Source: Azolla caroliniana (taxonomy: Eukaryota > Polypodiophyta). Taken from it: a stretch of DNA of 64,000 nt. A program made the translations under genes and the position numbers. This document shows positions 1-11,620 of the stretch, piece after piece. Location: the NCBI GenBank assembly GCA_043228905.1, contig JBHGNT010000010.1:18662001-18726000 (forward strand), in the 5' to 3' direction. Within the stretch, counting starts at the first letter, position 1, and every line of letters starts with the position of its first letter. The notes under the pieces were generated by a model. It worked only from the letters and a program-made list of their open reading frames with translations, had not been told where the DNA came from and ran no database searches.

Positions 1-795
1 GATCGTAATAAAGTGATACGCCAAGAAATATGGCAAATCTACACTCGATACAAATGGATCACCCCACGAGAGCCACTCCCATCTAAAATGGTGTACTATA
101 AGGAACACTTCTTGCACTTCTCTAAGTTAGGGTTTATTACACGACCAAGATACCTAGATACTTTCTTATCAAATGCATTAAGGGTGGCCATTGGACAACT
201 TAGGATATCATCTCACCAACTTGAGATTGAGAATGGTCGAGCTAATAGAGTCCCTAGAGAGGAAAGGCTATGTAGGTTATGCCACATAGAGATAGAGGAT
301 GAGTATCACTTCACATGCAAGTGCCCAACTTATGCCGAGATACGGGCGGAATACCAAGACATACTAGGACCCTCTCCCACCCTCTCCAAACTATTAGATA
401 CCCCGAGTGTAAAGAGACTAGGTAGGTATATCTTAGAGCTAAAACAACATAGGGAGGATAAATTACAAAGTGTTAATCATAACCCTTTTACTACTCATCA
501 ACATGTACCTAGTGTAATTTTTCAGGAACATGGGGAGACGATGAATGTGGATACACTTATGCCGCTCGGCCTCTCCCTTGAGGAAGCAGAAATACAAAGA
601 GCAACCAAACGTCCTCGGATGTTGGGCTTCAACACAAGTCAACGTGGAGTAGAAAAGATTAAGAAGATAAGGGAACGTGAGCTACGTCGACTCGAAGCTA
701 TGGTTGGGGTACCTCTTACATGGGGACCACGGGCCACATCCACATGGCAACCCTTTGACCCCCCGCTTCTCTTCGAGAGACTTGGATGGAAATGA
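1..795 (+). mobile_element. 3' part of a non-LTR-type retroelement ORF (cut by window edge)
   Basis: An open frame runs from the first base to TGA at 793-795; no ATG is needed because it is cut by the window edge. The middle holds the zinc-knuckle signature RLCHIEIEDEYHFTCKCP (C-x2-C, then H and C) preceded by 'LRISSHQLEIENGRANR'. Such a C2HC segment follows the reverse transcriptase in many LINE-like elements. No catalytic reverse transcriptase motif lies inside the window, so only the C-terminal end is visible. It differs from the other LINE fragments here and is probably another family. The frame is intact, so the insertion may be young or under weak decay. A domesticated gene cannot be excluded. 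Confidence 0.6.
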
Positions 796-1012
796 AATTA
801 GGCCTAGTATAGAATCATTCTCATTGTAGAACATGTTTTTTATATAGAACATGTTTGTTGTTTTCTTAGAACTATTTAGCTTAAACTCTATTTTATCTTA
901 TTTTTATTTTTACTTTCGATGAATGGGTAAATATCCCATTTTTGTTGTACACCATTTGTCTCATGGGCCAATTTTGGCCTTAGAAGACGTTAATATATCT
1001 TTCTTTCTTCTT

Positions 1013-1016
<4 letters not shown>

Positions 1017-1097
<81 letters not shown>
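1017..1097. repeat. (CT)n microsatellite, about 40 units
   Basis: Uninterrupted CT dinucleotide run of about 80 bp. On the minus strand it is a (GA)n tract directly after the 3' flank of the minus-strand LINE fragment at 1100-1600. Confidence 0.95.
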
Positions 1098-1099
<2 letters not shown>

Positions 1100-1100
<1 letters not shown>

Positions 1101-1596
1101 AAAAGCACACCATTATATTAATTGTATGTAAAATCCACTTAGTTACAACACTTCTTAGTCTCCTCTACCTATCATATGTCTATGTAGGGAGAGGTACGTC
1201 ATGTAATGCTATTAAAAAACTTGAATATGCATTTGAGGAAATGATCCCCACATGCTCTAACATCCAAATATTCCACATGAGAATACCTTTCAGCTTCTTT
1301 ATATAGGCTTTCGCCCCATGTCTATTATCAAACATGAAAGCATTACGCATATTCCAATTGTGTTGTAGACCCCAATAACGTAAAAATTGGAACAATATCT
1401 CTATCTCATCATTTGAACCATTTTGAACATATTGAGAAAAAATCCATTGTTGAGGTCTCAAACAACAACGGGTTAAAACTTGCCAAATGTCCAATAAGTA
1501 CTTCCAATGGTACACATTATAGGACATTTAATGAACCTATGTGTAGTATATCCTCCAATGGACCGGTGCAAAAGAAACAAGTGCAAGATCCTAGTC

Positions 1597-1600
<4 letters not shown>
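1100..1600 (-). mobile_element. LINE 3'-end fragment (zf-RVT and tail), copy B
   Basis: Minus-strand translation gives the end of a zf-RVT-like segment (CTCFFCTGPLEDILH, frame-shifted) followed by 'RYWGLQHNWNMRNAFMF' and 'KLKGILMW'. Near-identical landmarks occur in the fragments at 1634-2060, 7640-8900 and 61580-62060. The frame is broken, so this is a relic. The 3' side ends in the sequence GGTGTGCTTTTACC followed by (GA)n. A 115-codon open stretch at 1180-1527 is part of this relic, not a gene. Confidence 0.65.

Positions 1601-1633
<33 letters not shown>
1600..1633. repeat. (CT)n microsatellite
   Basis: Short CT run at the junction between LINE copies B and C; it is (GA)n read on the LINE strand. 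Confidence 0.9.
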
Positions 1634-1637
<4 letters not shown>

Positions 1638-2060
1638 AAATCAATGTTTTGTTATTAAAACAAGATGATAATACAACCCTTGCTATCTTCACTACATCAT
1701 GAGTAGTGATAATGCATGGGAAACCCTCTCAAGTGTTGCAAAACTAGATGGCATACCTCTATCTCCTCTCAGGACAATGTCCTCAAACAACATAGTTGCG
1801 AAAATTGCCACATCAATTTCCCGTTCATCCTACGAAGTTGTTGTGTTACCCCATGAAGTCCATCAAACAAGAACCCATTTCTCATGGTCCAATTAAACCA
1901 TATCCCCCAATACCGAAGGTAGTCAAACACGAGCTTATATGATGGTGCAGGCCTGCCTTTATCGTCATCAATAAAAACCCAGTTAAAAGGTGACAAAATA
2001 TTGCTTGTTATCAATGCCCAATTTTGTGATATAATCACCCAAATGGCTTTAGCAACCGAA
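1634..2060 (-). mobile_element. LINE 3'-end fragment, copy C
   Basis: The minus strand reads 'YLRYWGIWFNWTMRNGFLF' and 'LRRMNGKLMWQ', the same C-terminal tail as copy B but clearly diverged, so it is a separate insertion and not a duplicate. Its 3' side runs into a (GA)n tract at about 1600-1633. No intact ORF. Confidence 0.6.
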
Positions 2061-2099
2061 CATGCAATGAACCAAGGTTGGTTGAAGATAGAGCTTGGT

Positions 2100-2322
2100 T
2101 AGCAACCAAGGTTGCAAACACATGGTATATTACTCGGCATGCAAAGTGGTGGACTAGAGTTTTGAATGCAGGATGACAATCTCATCTTCCGTTTCGTGCT
2201 AAGGTGTTTCTTTGGCATGCGATTGTTGGTGGGTTGCCTTTGGCGATGGCTTTAAAACGGCGAAATATTTCAAATGGGACATGTTTTTTTTGCACGGTGG
2301 TTGAGGAAGATGCCAAACATAG

Positions 2323-2377
<55 letters not shown>

Positions 2378-2896
2378 CCTTATCTTCCCTATATAAACCC
2401 CTCAAATTCTACATGGTCATGTGCATTGATGAGCTCCTTAGGAGCGAAACTAGTTTGCCACATCCACCATTTCTTTGTATTACCTTTTCAAGTTTCTTAA
2501 TATGAATTAGTTTTTAGTGTCTCTCTCTCTCTCTAAACTTTGTATATATGTCTCTCTCTCATTTGTATTCTTTAGCTAACACTCTCCCTCTCACATACAC
2601 CCATTGATTGTATACCACTCACACTCCTTGCATCGACGTCACAGTCTAAAACCCGAAAACTAAATCCTAAGCCCAAAACCCAAACCCTAATTCCGAATTC
2701 CTTTCTCTAATCTCTCACTGTCCCCCTCCGTCTTACATATTCACACCCATTGATTGGACGGCCGTCTTACATATTCACACCAATTGATTGCTTACCGTCC
2801 GCACTCCTTGTTTCGACCTCATGGTCTAATAAAGTAGTGCTTTTTACACACATTATTGTGTGTTTTCACCAAAGAGAGAGAGAGAGAGAGAGAGAG
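2100..2896 (+). mobile_element. LINE 3'-end fragment, copy D, ending in (GA)n
   Basis: The plus strand at 2180-2325 translates to 'HLPFRAKVFLWHAIVGGLP', 'LAMALKRRNISNGTCFFC' and 'VVEEDAKHRF', a recognisable zf-RVT zinc-binding domain. A (CT)n run (2326-2374) interrupts it. The stretch ends at 2857-2896 with TGTGTGTTTTCACC followed by (GA)n, the arrangement also seen at copies B and E. The part from 2590 to 2830 contains two diverged direct repeats about 180 bp apart (landmarks 'ATTGATTG' and 'CACTCCTTG') and a CCTAA-rich stretch. Confidence 0.55.
2326..2374. repeat. (CT)n microsatellite
   Basis: CT run of about 49 bp inside the LINE zf-RVT fragment. Confidence 0.95.
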
Positions 2897-3000
2897 AACC
2901 TTGATCAAATTTCTCAAAATTAAGGTACATTTACAACTAGAATCTTAATGAATGTTTTCACATTACAAGCGAAAATGCCAGATGGATAATTCATCTCATC

Positions 3001-6000
3001 TCACCAAACAGCCCGTTCACCAGCTCCCTCGAGAAACAAATCTGTATGCCATCCCTTCTCCTTCAATCCAGATAAAAGAATTGAAATCTTACCCTCCATT
3101 TGCACGTAAGCATCCACACAAGCTTGTGTTTTTTCAATATTAGATGCCTTTACACTTGGTTCCATTGAATCTTGAGTTAACTTTGCTGCATATGCACTTA
3201 AAAGCCATCCCCTGACCACATCCTCTCCCGAAGCATCTTGTCGTAAAACCATATCTGTTTGCTTGTCTTTAAAACTCAACAAAAACTTCTCTTTTGCAAA
3301 AAGTTCTTTCAATTGGTTTAAATCAGATGGCTTCTTAATTGCTCGTTTCAGTGGGACACCCGCCACTACACTTCCAGCATCATGGTTAAGACCAACAGGC
3401 AATAAAATGCGTTCCTTATACCGAATTTCAGCCGGAGATGCAATGTAACCCGTCTGCATTTATTGATCGATGCAAAGACATTGAAACCCATTGGAAAAAA
3501 AACATCAAAAATGTCTCAGTCAAATTTGTTATGCTTTGAACGAGGAAAAGCATCATTAGGGACGTTTACAAAGCTAAAAATATAACAAAATGGGAAGTTT
3601 TGTTACTTTTTTGTAAATGGAAGATTCATCATTAGGTTTAAATCAGCAGTTATTCATCTTCAATCTACAAGATTAGAATTCAACTTTTCGAAAACCCTAA
3701 CCCTTAAACTAAGCATAGGTAGGAATAACTTTTTGAAGATTGAAATCCTACTGTTCTGGAATTTGAATGATTAATTGCTAATTGAAATCAAATGATGACT
3801 TGGTGATTAAGGAAAATTAACTTGCCCTGCCATTTTGGGAAATATTGAAAATATGGTAATCTAGACTGACATTTTGATCATTTTCCCTCCTTAAAACCCA
3901 TAGAAAAGTAGTATACACATACTCCATCATGGTTTCTAACCAAATCATTATGTAACAATTTTGTGGCATTTTGGGAATTCTGTAATCTACAGTGGCATTT
4001 CAATCAATCTAAAAACCTTAGAAAAGAAAGATACTTGTTCTTCAAACCATACCTTAACAAATTCTGCCACTAAGCTTGAGGTCCTCTGTGCATTCAGTGT
4101 GTTTACTGGACAAGCTCGCATTTCCTGAGCTATACTGAACAAGTGTACTGCTGAGAGCAAGGGTGAGACAATAAGCTGCATGCAAAGTTTAAATGTGAGA
4201 ACTAAGATGTTGCAAATTTAAGATACCTAGTCAAATATAACATGATTTCCAGAAATTTAAGAAAAAATAAACCTAACGTATCACAGAAACCTCCAACCAT
4301 AGCCTTTGTATAATCTAAACTTGCAAAACACCCCTCTACAACTCTTCCCTCCACACTTCGCCTCTCTAGAAATTGAGCATAAACCATAGAGAAAGATGCT
4401 CCAGAGACAGAGTGGAGAGTGTTGAGAATATGAGGGGTAGTTTTGGGATAAATAAATACATTTAATATAAACCTCGGGAAAAAAGAGGAGGTATATTGAT
4501 AAATTTTCCAATGGTGATAAATGTATCTACCTTCCCTGGCATGGATGAGCACACAGTTGAAGCTAGTTGAATACCAACACCCAGACCCAAGACATTAAAT
4601 AAGGTGGATATCGCCTCGCCTTTTGCGTATAAGTCACTTAAATTGCCTTCCTTGGCAAAGGCAGAATAAATAGGTAGCCTTGTTGCTCTTGCAGCAACTG
4701 TGGCCATCCCTGTAACCATAGCAAACACAAACGTGATTAATTAAGAAGATAAGAGATTTGCATATAGAGAAAGTAAAGACCAGAAGAAGCATTTTCGTTA
4801 AACATCTAATTGAATGTGCGATTTCATTTGTGTATTGAGAGGGCCATTCAGCCCCGATGTGAAGTGATTCTCTCAATAGAGAGACTTTCAATCTTAACTT
4901 ATCATGCAAGTATAAAGAAAATTCGGGAGAGTTTAAAGTAACTCAACGAGATATTTTATATTTTCGATATAATAACATATATATAGTGCAGCCCATCTAA
5001 ATAGTTTGATGCAGAAAATATATATCTGATTTATGCAGAGGATTTGTTTGCTGTATCCAGAACTCAACTCTTAATTAAGTTGACCAGTAATATCACCTTT
5101 GTGACATTAAACTGTCGTATACAGAACCATTTCCTACCATGAAAAAAATCTAATTAAGAATTACTTTATTGTATCACTATGATTTTGCAAATAAATGTTC
5201 TATACAAAACCTTCATTATGAATCTATGAAACCATAAGGGGATTCTATACACACACATACAACCATATGTGTTCCATTACCCCTACCATAAAACATTATT
5301 ATTCTATTTACCAGTCACAAGGTATGTTAATTCCCACTGAAACATGGATATAGATGAATACCTTATAATTATATCGCTTTAAATAATCAACAACCATCTC
5401 ATATGTAATTATAATCTATAAATTCCACATATCCATTCACCCAAACTACACGAAGCCAAGTTTTATTAGTAGCACCAGAATGAGATTTACCTTTTGCAAG
5501 GTTGGCGGTGCCAGCAACTTCAAGAAACAAGTGCGGACAGAATGGTGAAATAATTTCTAATCCAGTACCCACATCATACAATATGTCAGCTGTCACGAGA
5601 TGAATTGCATTTAGCAAGTGACATTTTCGTATCAAAGTTATTGTCGTATACTTGCACATACTACAGACTAGACAAAGTTAAGTGCAAAGTACAGTTGAAA
5701 ATACACAATTCAACATGAAGTTCAATGAAAACTCTGCATACCAACCAATTAGCCTCCAACGCTTCGGTTCAGCATCCATGCGAGCACCCCATGTACTACA
5801 TACCAGTTTTCCTACATGTTGCATCCCGTCCTTTAATACCTGTATAAGAAAATGAATACCTCAGATTCACCCTGATCTTAATAACAAGAAATCTACTCAA
5901 AATAAAGTGTTTGGGTTTTATATGGTCAAATCAAAACACAATCCATCTGTAAAGAACGACTTACCCAGCTAACAACTGTAGCCTGAGCAGGAGTCGGCCT

Positions 6001-6609
6001 CAAACCAGCTGCATATAGCAAGGACTACAATAGAAAATACAAAGAGATTATGTTTGCTTCTAACATGCAGGTGTTGCATATCTGTGCATAAGCATACAAT
6101 TACACATTCACAAAAACACATGCATTCACTTTCACATAAATAGACATGAACGCACACATTACCTTTCACTTTAAAATACAAAATACACATTTTTTTTACA
6201 TTCATAAATACATAAGCAAGAATGAATCCAATTTTACCTGCGTAGACAAGACTGACAGCATTGCACTGGAGAAGTGTTGAAGAGCACGAAACTGAGAATA
6301 TGCCACATATCCCTCTGAGACGCTGTTTAGAGGGAGCGAAAGAAAGCAAAGGAATATACTTATTGAACCAAAGAAAAGGCAAACAAACAGATCAAAAGAT
6401 TCGACGGTAATATGAACAGAAGGAAAGAAGAAAGGGAACTAACCTGTTAGGATAACCAACAGGGAAGAAACGCTGAAGAAATGATTCAGCCATGCGGCTG
6501 GGGAGGGGGCGATGGTCAATCAGGGTCTTGGCCTGCACAGGGGGAAACGAAAGAAGGAACAAGAAAAGAAGCCATAAGACAACGATGGAAAGCTTCACGA
6601 TATGATTCA

Positions 6610-6655
<46 letters not shown>

Positions 6656-6771
6656 CATACGCGAAGGATGTCGAGGGATGAGCCTTGGAAGGAGAATTCT
6701 GTCTTGACAGACTCGTTCTGCTCGATCCATCGGGAGCACAGGCGAGCTGGACATGGCTGCTGCGACGCCAT
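3001..6771 (-). CDS. RUS2: Root UVB sensitive family protein (DUF647), RUS2/WXR1-like, nine exons
   Basis: Exons on the minus strand: 6771-6661, 6532-6444, 6322-6238, 6024-5965, 5839-5746, 5589-5491, 4709-4531, 4175-4053 and 3453-3001. All introns are GT-AG and all phases join, giving 430 residues. Landmarks are 'RFFPVGYPNS', 'YSQFRALQHFSSAMLSVLS', 'AGLRPTPAQATVVSW', 'LKDGMQHVGKLVCS', 'MATVAARATRLPIYSAFAKE', 'KGEAISTLFNVLGLGVGIQL' and a C-terminus 'KGWHTDLFLEGAGERAVW'. These match the plant RUS (DUF647) family; from memory, the closest Arabidopsis member is RUS2/WXR1 (about 433 aa), which acts with RUS1 in early seedling UV-B response and auxin transport. Family membership is firm; the RUS2 paralogue call is less so. 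The start is the first ATG, 37 codons before the first donor. Intron 1 begins with a (CT)n tract and a (GTAT)n array lies just upstream of the ATG. Confidence 0.88.
6616..6654. repeat. (GA)n microsatellite at the 5' edge of RUS2 intron 1
   Basis: About 19 GA units; on the gene strand it is (CT)n and begins seven bases after the exon 1 donor (GTATGC then CTCTCT). Confidence 0.95.
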
Positions 6772-6832
6772 TGTCTGTGTGTCTGCAGGCAAAACCAACA
6801 CACAGACAGACAGACAGACAGACAGCTACTCT

Positions 6833-6943
6833 GTATGTATGTATGTATGTATGTATGTATGTATGTATGTATGTATGGTATGTATGTATGTATGTATGTA
6901 TGTATGTATGTATGTATGTATGTATGTATGTATGTATGTATAA
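6833..6943. repeat. (GTAT)n microsatellite upstream of the RUS2 start
   Basis: About 27 tetranucleotide units with one slip near 6876. It begins about 62 bp upstream of the RUS2 ATG on the gene strand, so it lies in the 5' UTR or core promoter. Open frames reading YVCMYVCM or YIHTYIHT here are repeat artefacts. Confidence 0.95.
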
Positions 6944-7069
6944 GGACTCTGCAGGTTTTCTGGGCTTTCTTTCTTTCCTTCCCTTTTCTGTGAAGTCTCT
7001 CTCTCTCTCTGTTTGCATTTTCTGTGTGGTCTCACATACACATACATACATACATACATACATATTTCT

Positions 7070-7290
7070 GAAATGGATGATTGAATTGGATTGGATTGGA
7101 TTGAATAGAATAGAATTGAGTTGAGTTGAGTTGAGTTCAATTGAATTGAAATGAGTTCACATGAATTGAGTTGAATAAAGTTGAATTAAATTGCAGCCCG
7201 CCCGCCTTGGATTGGATTGGATTGGATTGGATTGAGTTGAGTTGAATAAAGTTGAATTAAATTGCCGCCCGCCCGCCGAATTGTCGCATC
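7070..7290. repeat. Degenerate pentanucleotide-rich tract (TTGAG/TTGGA)
   Basis: Runs of ATTGG, TTGAG and GAATA units, with the segment 'GTTGAATAAAGTTGAATTAA' present twice (about 7170 and 7240), each followed by a CCCGCCCGCC block. It looks like slippage-derived simple sequence plus a roughly 70-bp tandem duplication upstream of RUS2. No coding signal. Confidence 0.7.
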
Positions 7291-7639
7291 CGGGAAGGAA
7301 CCATATGTTTACATCACGTGTCGGCGCAACAATGTTTGACATGTGTATGTCTTGCACTTCTCCTCTCCCCATTTGCATATGATTGGAACCACCAAAAATC
7401 TGCTCTACTCCACGATTGTACGCATGCACGCGAGCTATGTGTAATCTGAATCGCCTCGAACAATATTTGTTTCGGCATGAGATTAATACTTTTTCTTTCC
7501 TTAATTCTCTTCTTATTCTTGTTCGAAGGGGGGGAGAGGGTTGTCATGTCAGCACACAAGGAACAACACTACCTACTACGTTCACTCACTCACTCCAAGC
7601 GAAGAAATGTGAACATGTTTAGGACATCTACTTGAATGA
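7291..7639. other. Spacer, nothing assignable
   Basis: Non-repetitive sequence with short open frames only; I recognise no domain, RNA or element. Confidence 0.5.
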
Positions 7640-8900
7640 AGCTCGGATACGATGAACATGCACACACAGATTGTGCTCTCAATTTAGTCGATTGTTTCAT
7701 TTAGGGATCAAACAAGTGGGAGATATAGTTGAGGTCCAATCTCAAATAATTTTGGAGTTTGTTGAAGTGCGACAATTATTATGCATCCCGCCCGCAACAA
7801 CTACAAAATATTGTGCCGATACAAGGTCCTTTACATTTACAAACAAATCAGCAATCATGGGTCGATTGGTGTTTACGGGGTCAAAGATCCTCTTTACAAG
7901 TGACTGTTATTTTATTGCATCATTGTTTTGTCGAGTCTCTTTGAGTGTTATTGTCTAAGGCTTAACAATAATGGAAAGTACATAACTCTGATAATGGATG
8001 GTGGCAAATCTTAAATCGTAGTTAGCATTCTAAAATGCCACGTTTAGTGAAGATTTTCATTTAGAGAGTTTCGATCGGGGGGTTGCATTTGGGTTTAGCT
8101 CTAAAGTGACGCAATCTAACCACGGGCAAATGCTTCTTTTACATTCTTCAAATGGAAGATAGTAATCATCATTTCATACACTATTTGATTGCTTGCTAGA
8201 TTTTGAGTTGCATTTCTCAATTTAGGCCAGTTTTGTCACGTTGTTATTTGACGCCAATACATAAATCACACAAGTTGACCCAAAATCAAGGATGGACATT
8301 GTTTTCCTATTTATGAGGTATTAGATATCGTAGCATAATTGGGATACGTGCAGTGCTTTTGAATTTGATGGTAGGGATAGAGTAAAAGCAATTCTACAAA
8401 AGTTGAAGGCAATTCTAATGTGGCAATTGTCTTTATTAAAGCAACTTGCAAGTAGAAAATCTTTCCTTGGTGGAGTGTTCGTCTTGCCTATTAGCAATTC
8501 AACATGTTCCACTATTTCATGGTGGGTGACCATATTTCATGGTGACACTCATTTTGTTTTTCATGCACATTTATTAATATGTTTGTGTGTTTTCACCGAG
8601 AGAGAGATAGATAGATAGATAGATTATATTATCATCTTCGAAGGTCAAATATGACCTATGAGACCAAAAATATTACATTTCACGTGATACATGTGAAGGT
8701 GAGTAGCGACTCTCGATGTTCAAGAACTTTACCAATGAAAGTTGCAATCGAGAGTGCACATCATGGTTGTGAGAGAAATTCGTGCAAGGATTGGGCTCGA
8801 TCGAAGAGATGTGGAAAGCATGGTCGAATATGATCAAAGGCAGAGCATTGTATCAAAGTGTGATACTCAGACTCTCAAACTTGTTTAGGGCAAAGTGTGC
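7640..8900 (+). mobile_element. LINE 3'-end fragment, copy E (longest)
   Basis: The plus strand in shifting frames reads 'FHLGIKQVGDIVEVQS' and 'KYCADTRSFTFTN' (the linker after the reverse transcriptase), then 'SIGGLHLGLALK', 'RNLTTGKCFF' (zf-RVT) and 'AFEFDGRDRVKAILQKLKA' plus 'ILMWQL' (C-terminal tail as in copies B and C). Position 8585-8598 is TGTGTGTTTTCACC followed by GA/GATA units. The following 300 bp (ATTATCATCTTCGAAGG, then GTCAAATATGACC) is homologous to the minus-strand copy at 63060-63860. Multiple stops show it is dead. Confidence 0.65.
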
Positions 8901-8980
8901 ATAGTCGGCCACTCTCATCACTTGTGCCCCAACGCCCCGTCTCACATTTCAATGCGTGCGAGCTAGAGAGAGAGAGAGCC

Positions 8981-9060
8981 CAGATAGATTTAGCTCAGTT
9001 GCTAAGGTTGCCCAATAGAGACCAGTGGTCGTGGGTTCAACCCCCACTTTTCACAGTGGC
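8981..9060 (+). mobile_element. tRNA-like sequence, probable SINE head
   Basis: An A-box-like TAGCTCAGTTGCTAAGG (8991-9007) is followed 27 bases later by a perfect T-arm: GTGGG (9031-9035), loop TTCAACC, CCCAC (9043-9047). This contains a B-box (GGTTCAACCCC). No good acceptor stem or anticodon arm can be folded, so it is not called a functional tRNA. The pattern is that of a tRNA-derived SINE internal pol III promoter. Confidence 0.5.
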
Positions 9061-9099
9061 ATTTAGTGAATTAAGAGATATATAAGAAGTACATAATAA

Positions 9100-9180
9100 A
9101 GAGGTGAGGAAGTTGGGTTTCAAACCCAGAGCGCGGTGCTTGTAGTGCTAACAACTTACCACTAGGGTAAAGTAATTACG
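9100..9180 (-). mobile_element. Second tRNA-like sequence in inverted orientation, probable SINE head
   Basis: The minus strand reads TAGTGGTAAGTTGTTAGCAC (A-box-like), then about 20 bases later CTGGGTTTGAAACCCAA, a T-arm/B-box (GGTTTGAAACC). It lies about 60 bp from the plus-strand tRNA-like unit. No complete cloverleaf is seen. Confidence 0.45.
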
Positions 9181-11388
9181 AAAAAAAGAAGAGAATGAGT
9201 GATTATGGCTTCAACCCACTCATTGTTTGGAATAGATCAACATCGTTCAAGCCACACCTCAGTTTGTCATGTAGCCCAACCTCGGCCACATGAATCCTCC
9301 AACATTGTTGCTACACTCGTTCCATTTGGGTTCCACTCTATATCCATGAATTTACAATGACTTTAACACATATGGTTCAACTTTTTGAGACTCTTTATGT
9401 AAGTCCTATGAATCAAAGGTATTCGTATTTTAAAGCCCCAACACTTATGTGCCTTTTGGGAATGTACTCATCATGGTCATGGAAACACATAATAAGTCAC
9501 CAATTCAATTGTTCATACAAAATATACAATACAAAGTATTCAAGATAGTCAAGTGGTGATGGCTACTACTAGGAGATCAAAGTAATCGTGATGCGTAAAT
9601 AAACAAATAAATATGTATATACACACACACATATGAATAATATATAGTTGGATAAGGTAAGGTGTCATATCAATTGGCACCATCTCAAGGTCAATAAATA
9701 ACATTATGCATCAATGACGTTACCGACAAGATAAGGCTTCAAAGCAATGATGAAGCTACCAACAAGTGAGGTCCATGATGCCATGATGAAGTTGCTAATG
9801 AAAGTTTGCATTGTATTTTTTCACTACAGGAAACAACGACCATCGACAAGTATATTTAGAATTTGTAATGCATTAAATACAATTAGTGGCACCAATTGGA
9901 CCCATGACTCTCTATTGATTATCTTGGGTATTGTTGATTATGGATTGATAACCTCGATTGTTGTGTATCGTGCTATAGTGTTATGTTTGTGTACGCCACA
10001 TGGTGTGTGTGTGTGCGCGCGTGCTTATGTATATGTATATATATATATAAATTATAATATGTATGAATGCATAGAAATGTCAAATAGCTTCGTAAATATT
10101 CTAATTGCCAAACCATATGCATGGATTTCAATGCCTTAAAAAATATAGCAATATGTATTGGGGACCATCATGACATTTTAAGGATATGGTTGTTTGTGTA
10201 TGGCATTGAAAAGTACTACCTATGAAAACATTGGCGTGTAGATCTTGACTTGTTATGTAAGTCAATGTCAACTCTTGGGGCATGGCTAAGGTCCCTAATA
10301 AATTGTTTATGTTCCTCAGTGCTCACCTCTAGTCAATGTTGCCTTTATGGGGGAAACATGAATATGTACATATATGTAATGGTGGTTTGTAGAAAGGCAC
10401 ATGATATGCAACCATAGATTGGTTAGACATACATGTACATTGCAAAGCCTTTTAACCCTAACATGGTGGCCACTGGCAACAATTCCATAAGACTATTGGT
10501 AGCTATTTACTTTTTTCTATGTTCTTGAGGGATGAAAATTAAATAAGGTTTTAGAACATGGATGGCGAGAGAAGCAATACCTAGCCATTACCTTATCTTA
10601 CTTGGAGATCATGTTTGATGGTTGGAAGCAATGAAGTGAAGCGCTAAAATTGCACTACAAAAAAACTTTGTAAAGTTTTTAAAAGCACAATGAATCATGC
10701 AAATGCCGCTTACATTAAGTGAAGTGTTCCAATTGTGTTGCATTGATGTCATCATGAAGGGTGGTGGAGACAATGAAGTATGGCATAGAAATCATATTTT
10801 ACACTAAGACTCGTAAAGTTGATGAGATCATTTTGAAGTTTTATGTTTTCAAGGACAACAATGGGAAAGTGTTGCTACTCAACTTTTATTCTCTTAACAT
10901 TTCCTCTCTTCCTTGTTATTAAAGTTTCAATAAATACAAAGTCTAAAAAGGTTATGGTTAGATGTCATTTTCCATATATATAAGTTATAACATGAGCACC
11001 GAGAGTTTGTTGTGGATGTTTGTATGAAACATACAAAAGTTTGTCATGCATATGTATATGTTGGTTTTGTATGTTTGCGTGTGGATGTACTCTGTGAAGC
11101 ATGTTGTTCATATTGGAAAAAATGAGTTCAGATCATTGCTATAAGTACCTAAAAAGTTTTTTATTTCCTACCGACATTGAATTATGTTACTATTCAAATG
11201 TCAACCTAAGTTAACGTTGCCTCTACATATGCATTCAAAAGCAAATAAAAAGAAGTTGATGCAATGTGGTAAGTTGTGAGACATCATGGTGGGGTTTTGC
11301 TCATATTGGTTGGTTTAGGAAGAAATTAAACAAAGTTCTTTCAGTCATTGTCCCTTGCATTTTTGCTCTTGTTTTCTTAGATGGCTAC
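9181..11388. other. AT-rich intergenic region without recognisable genes
   Basis: Contains only short open frames, a TATATACACACACACACATA patch near 9620 and GT/GC dinucleotide runs near 10005-10050. The largest frame (9747-10139) has no domain I recognise and ends in simple sequence. Confidence 0.5.
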
Positions 11389-11620
11389 ATCATCTTCGTT
11401 TTCTTTTATCATCGGTGTTTGGGCTTATTCACATAATGCCACCCATGATCTAGATAGTGTTAAATTAAGGTAGTTTTAGATTGGTGGCTTAGAATTATCA
11501 TAAAATCATCTTCGTTTTCTTTTATCATCGGTGTTTGGGCTTATTCACATAATGCCACCCATGATCTAGATAGTGTTAAATTAAGGTAGTTTTAGATTGG
11601 TGGCTTAGAATTATCATAAA
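11389..11620. repeat. Perfect 116-bp tandem duplication
   Basis: Positions 11389-11504 and 11505-11620 are identical over the full 116 bases as read, both beginning ATCATCTTCGTTTTCTTTTA. Identity in non-coding sequence implies a very recent duplication or an assembly artefact. Confidence 0.9.

Noticed and set aside
2640-2700. Interstitial telomere repeat
   Set aside because: CCCTAA-like words (AAACCCTAA, AAGCCCAAAACCC) occur but are irregular and too few to be a telomeric tract.
6392-7140. Frames with YIHTYIHT, YVCMYVCM and SLSLSLSL repeats
   Set aside because: Direct translations of (GTAT)n and (CT)n microsatellites around RUS2 exon 1; no independent coding evidence.
8981-9060. A functional tRNA gene
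   Set aside because: A-box and T-arm are good, but no seven-base acceptor stem or anticodon stem-loop can be drawn, so a SINE-type relic is more likely.
9747-10139. A 130-codon frame as a gene
   Set aside because: No domain, no paralogue seen in the window, and its end runs into GT/TA simple sequence; considered chance.
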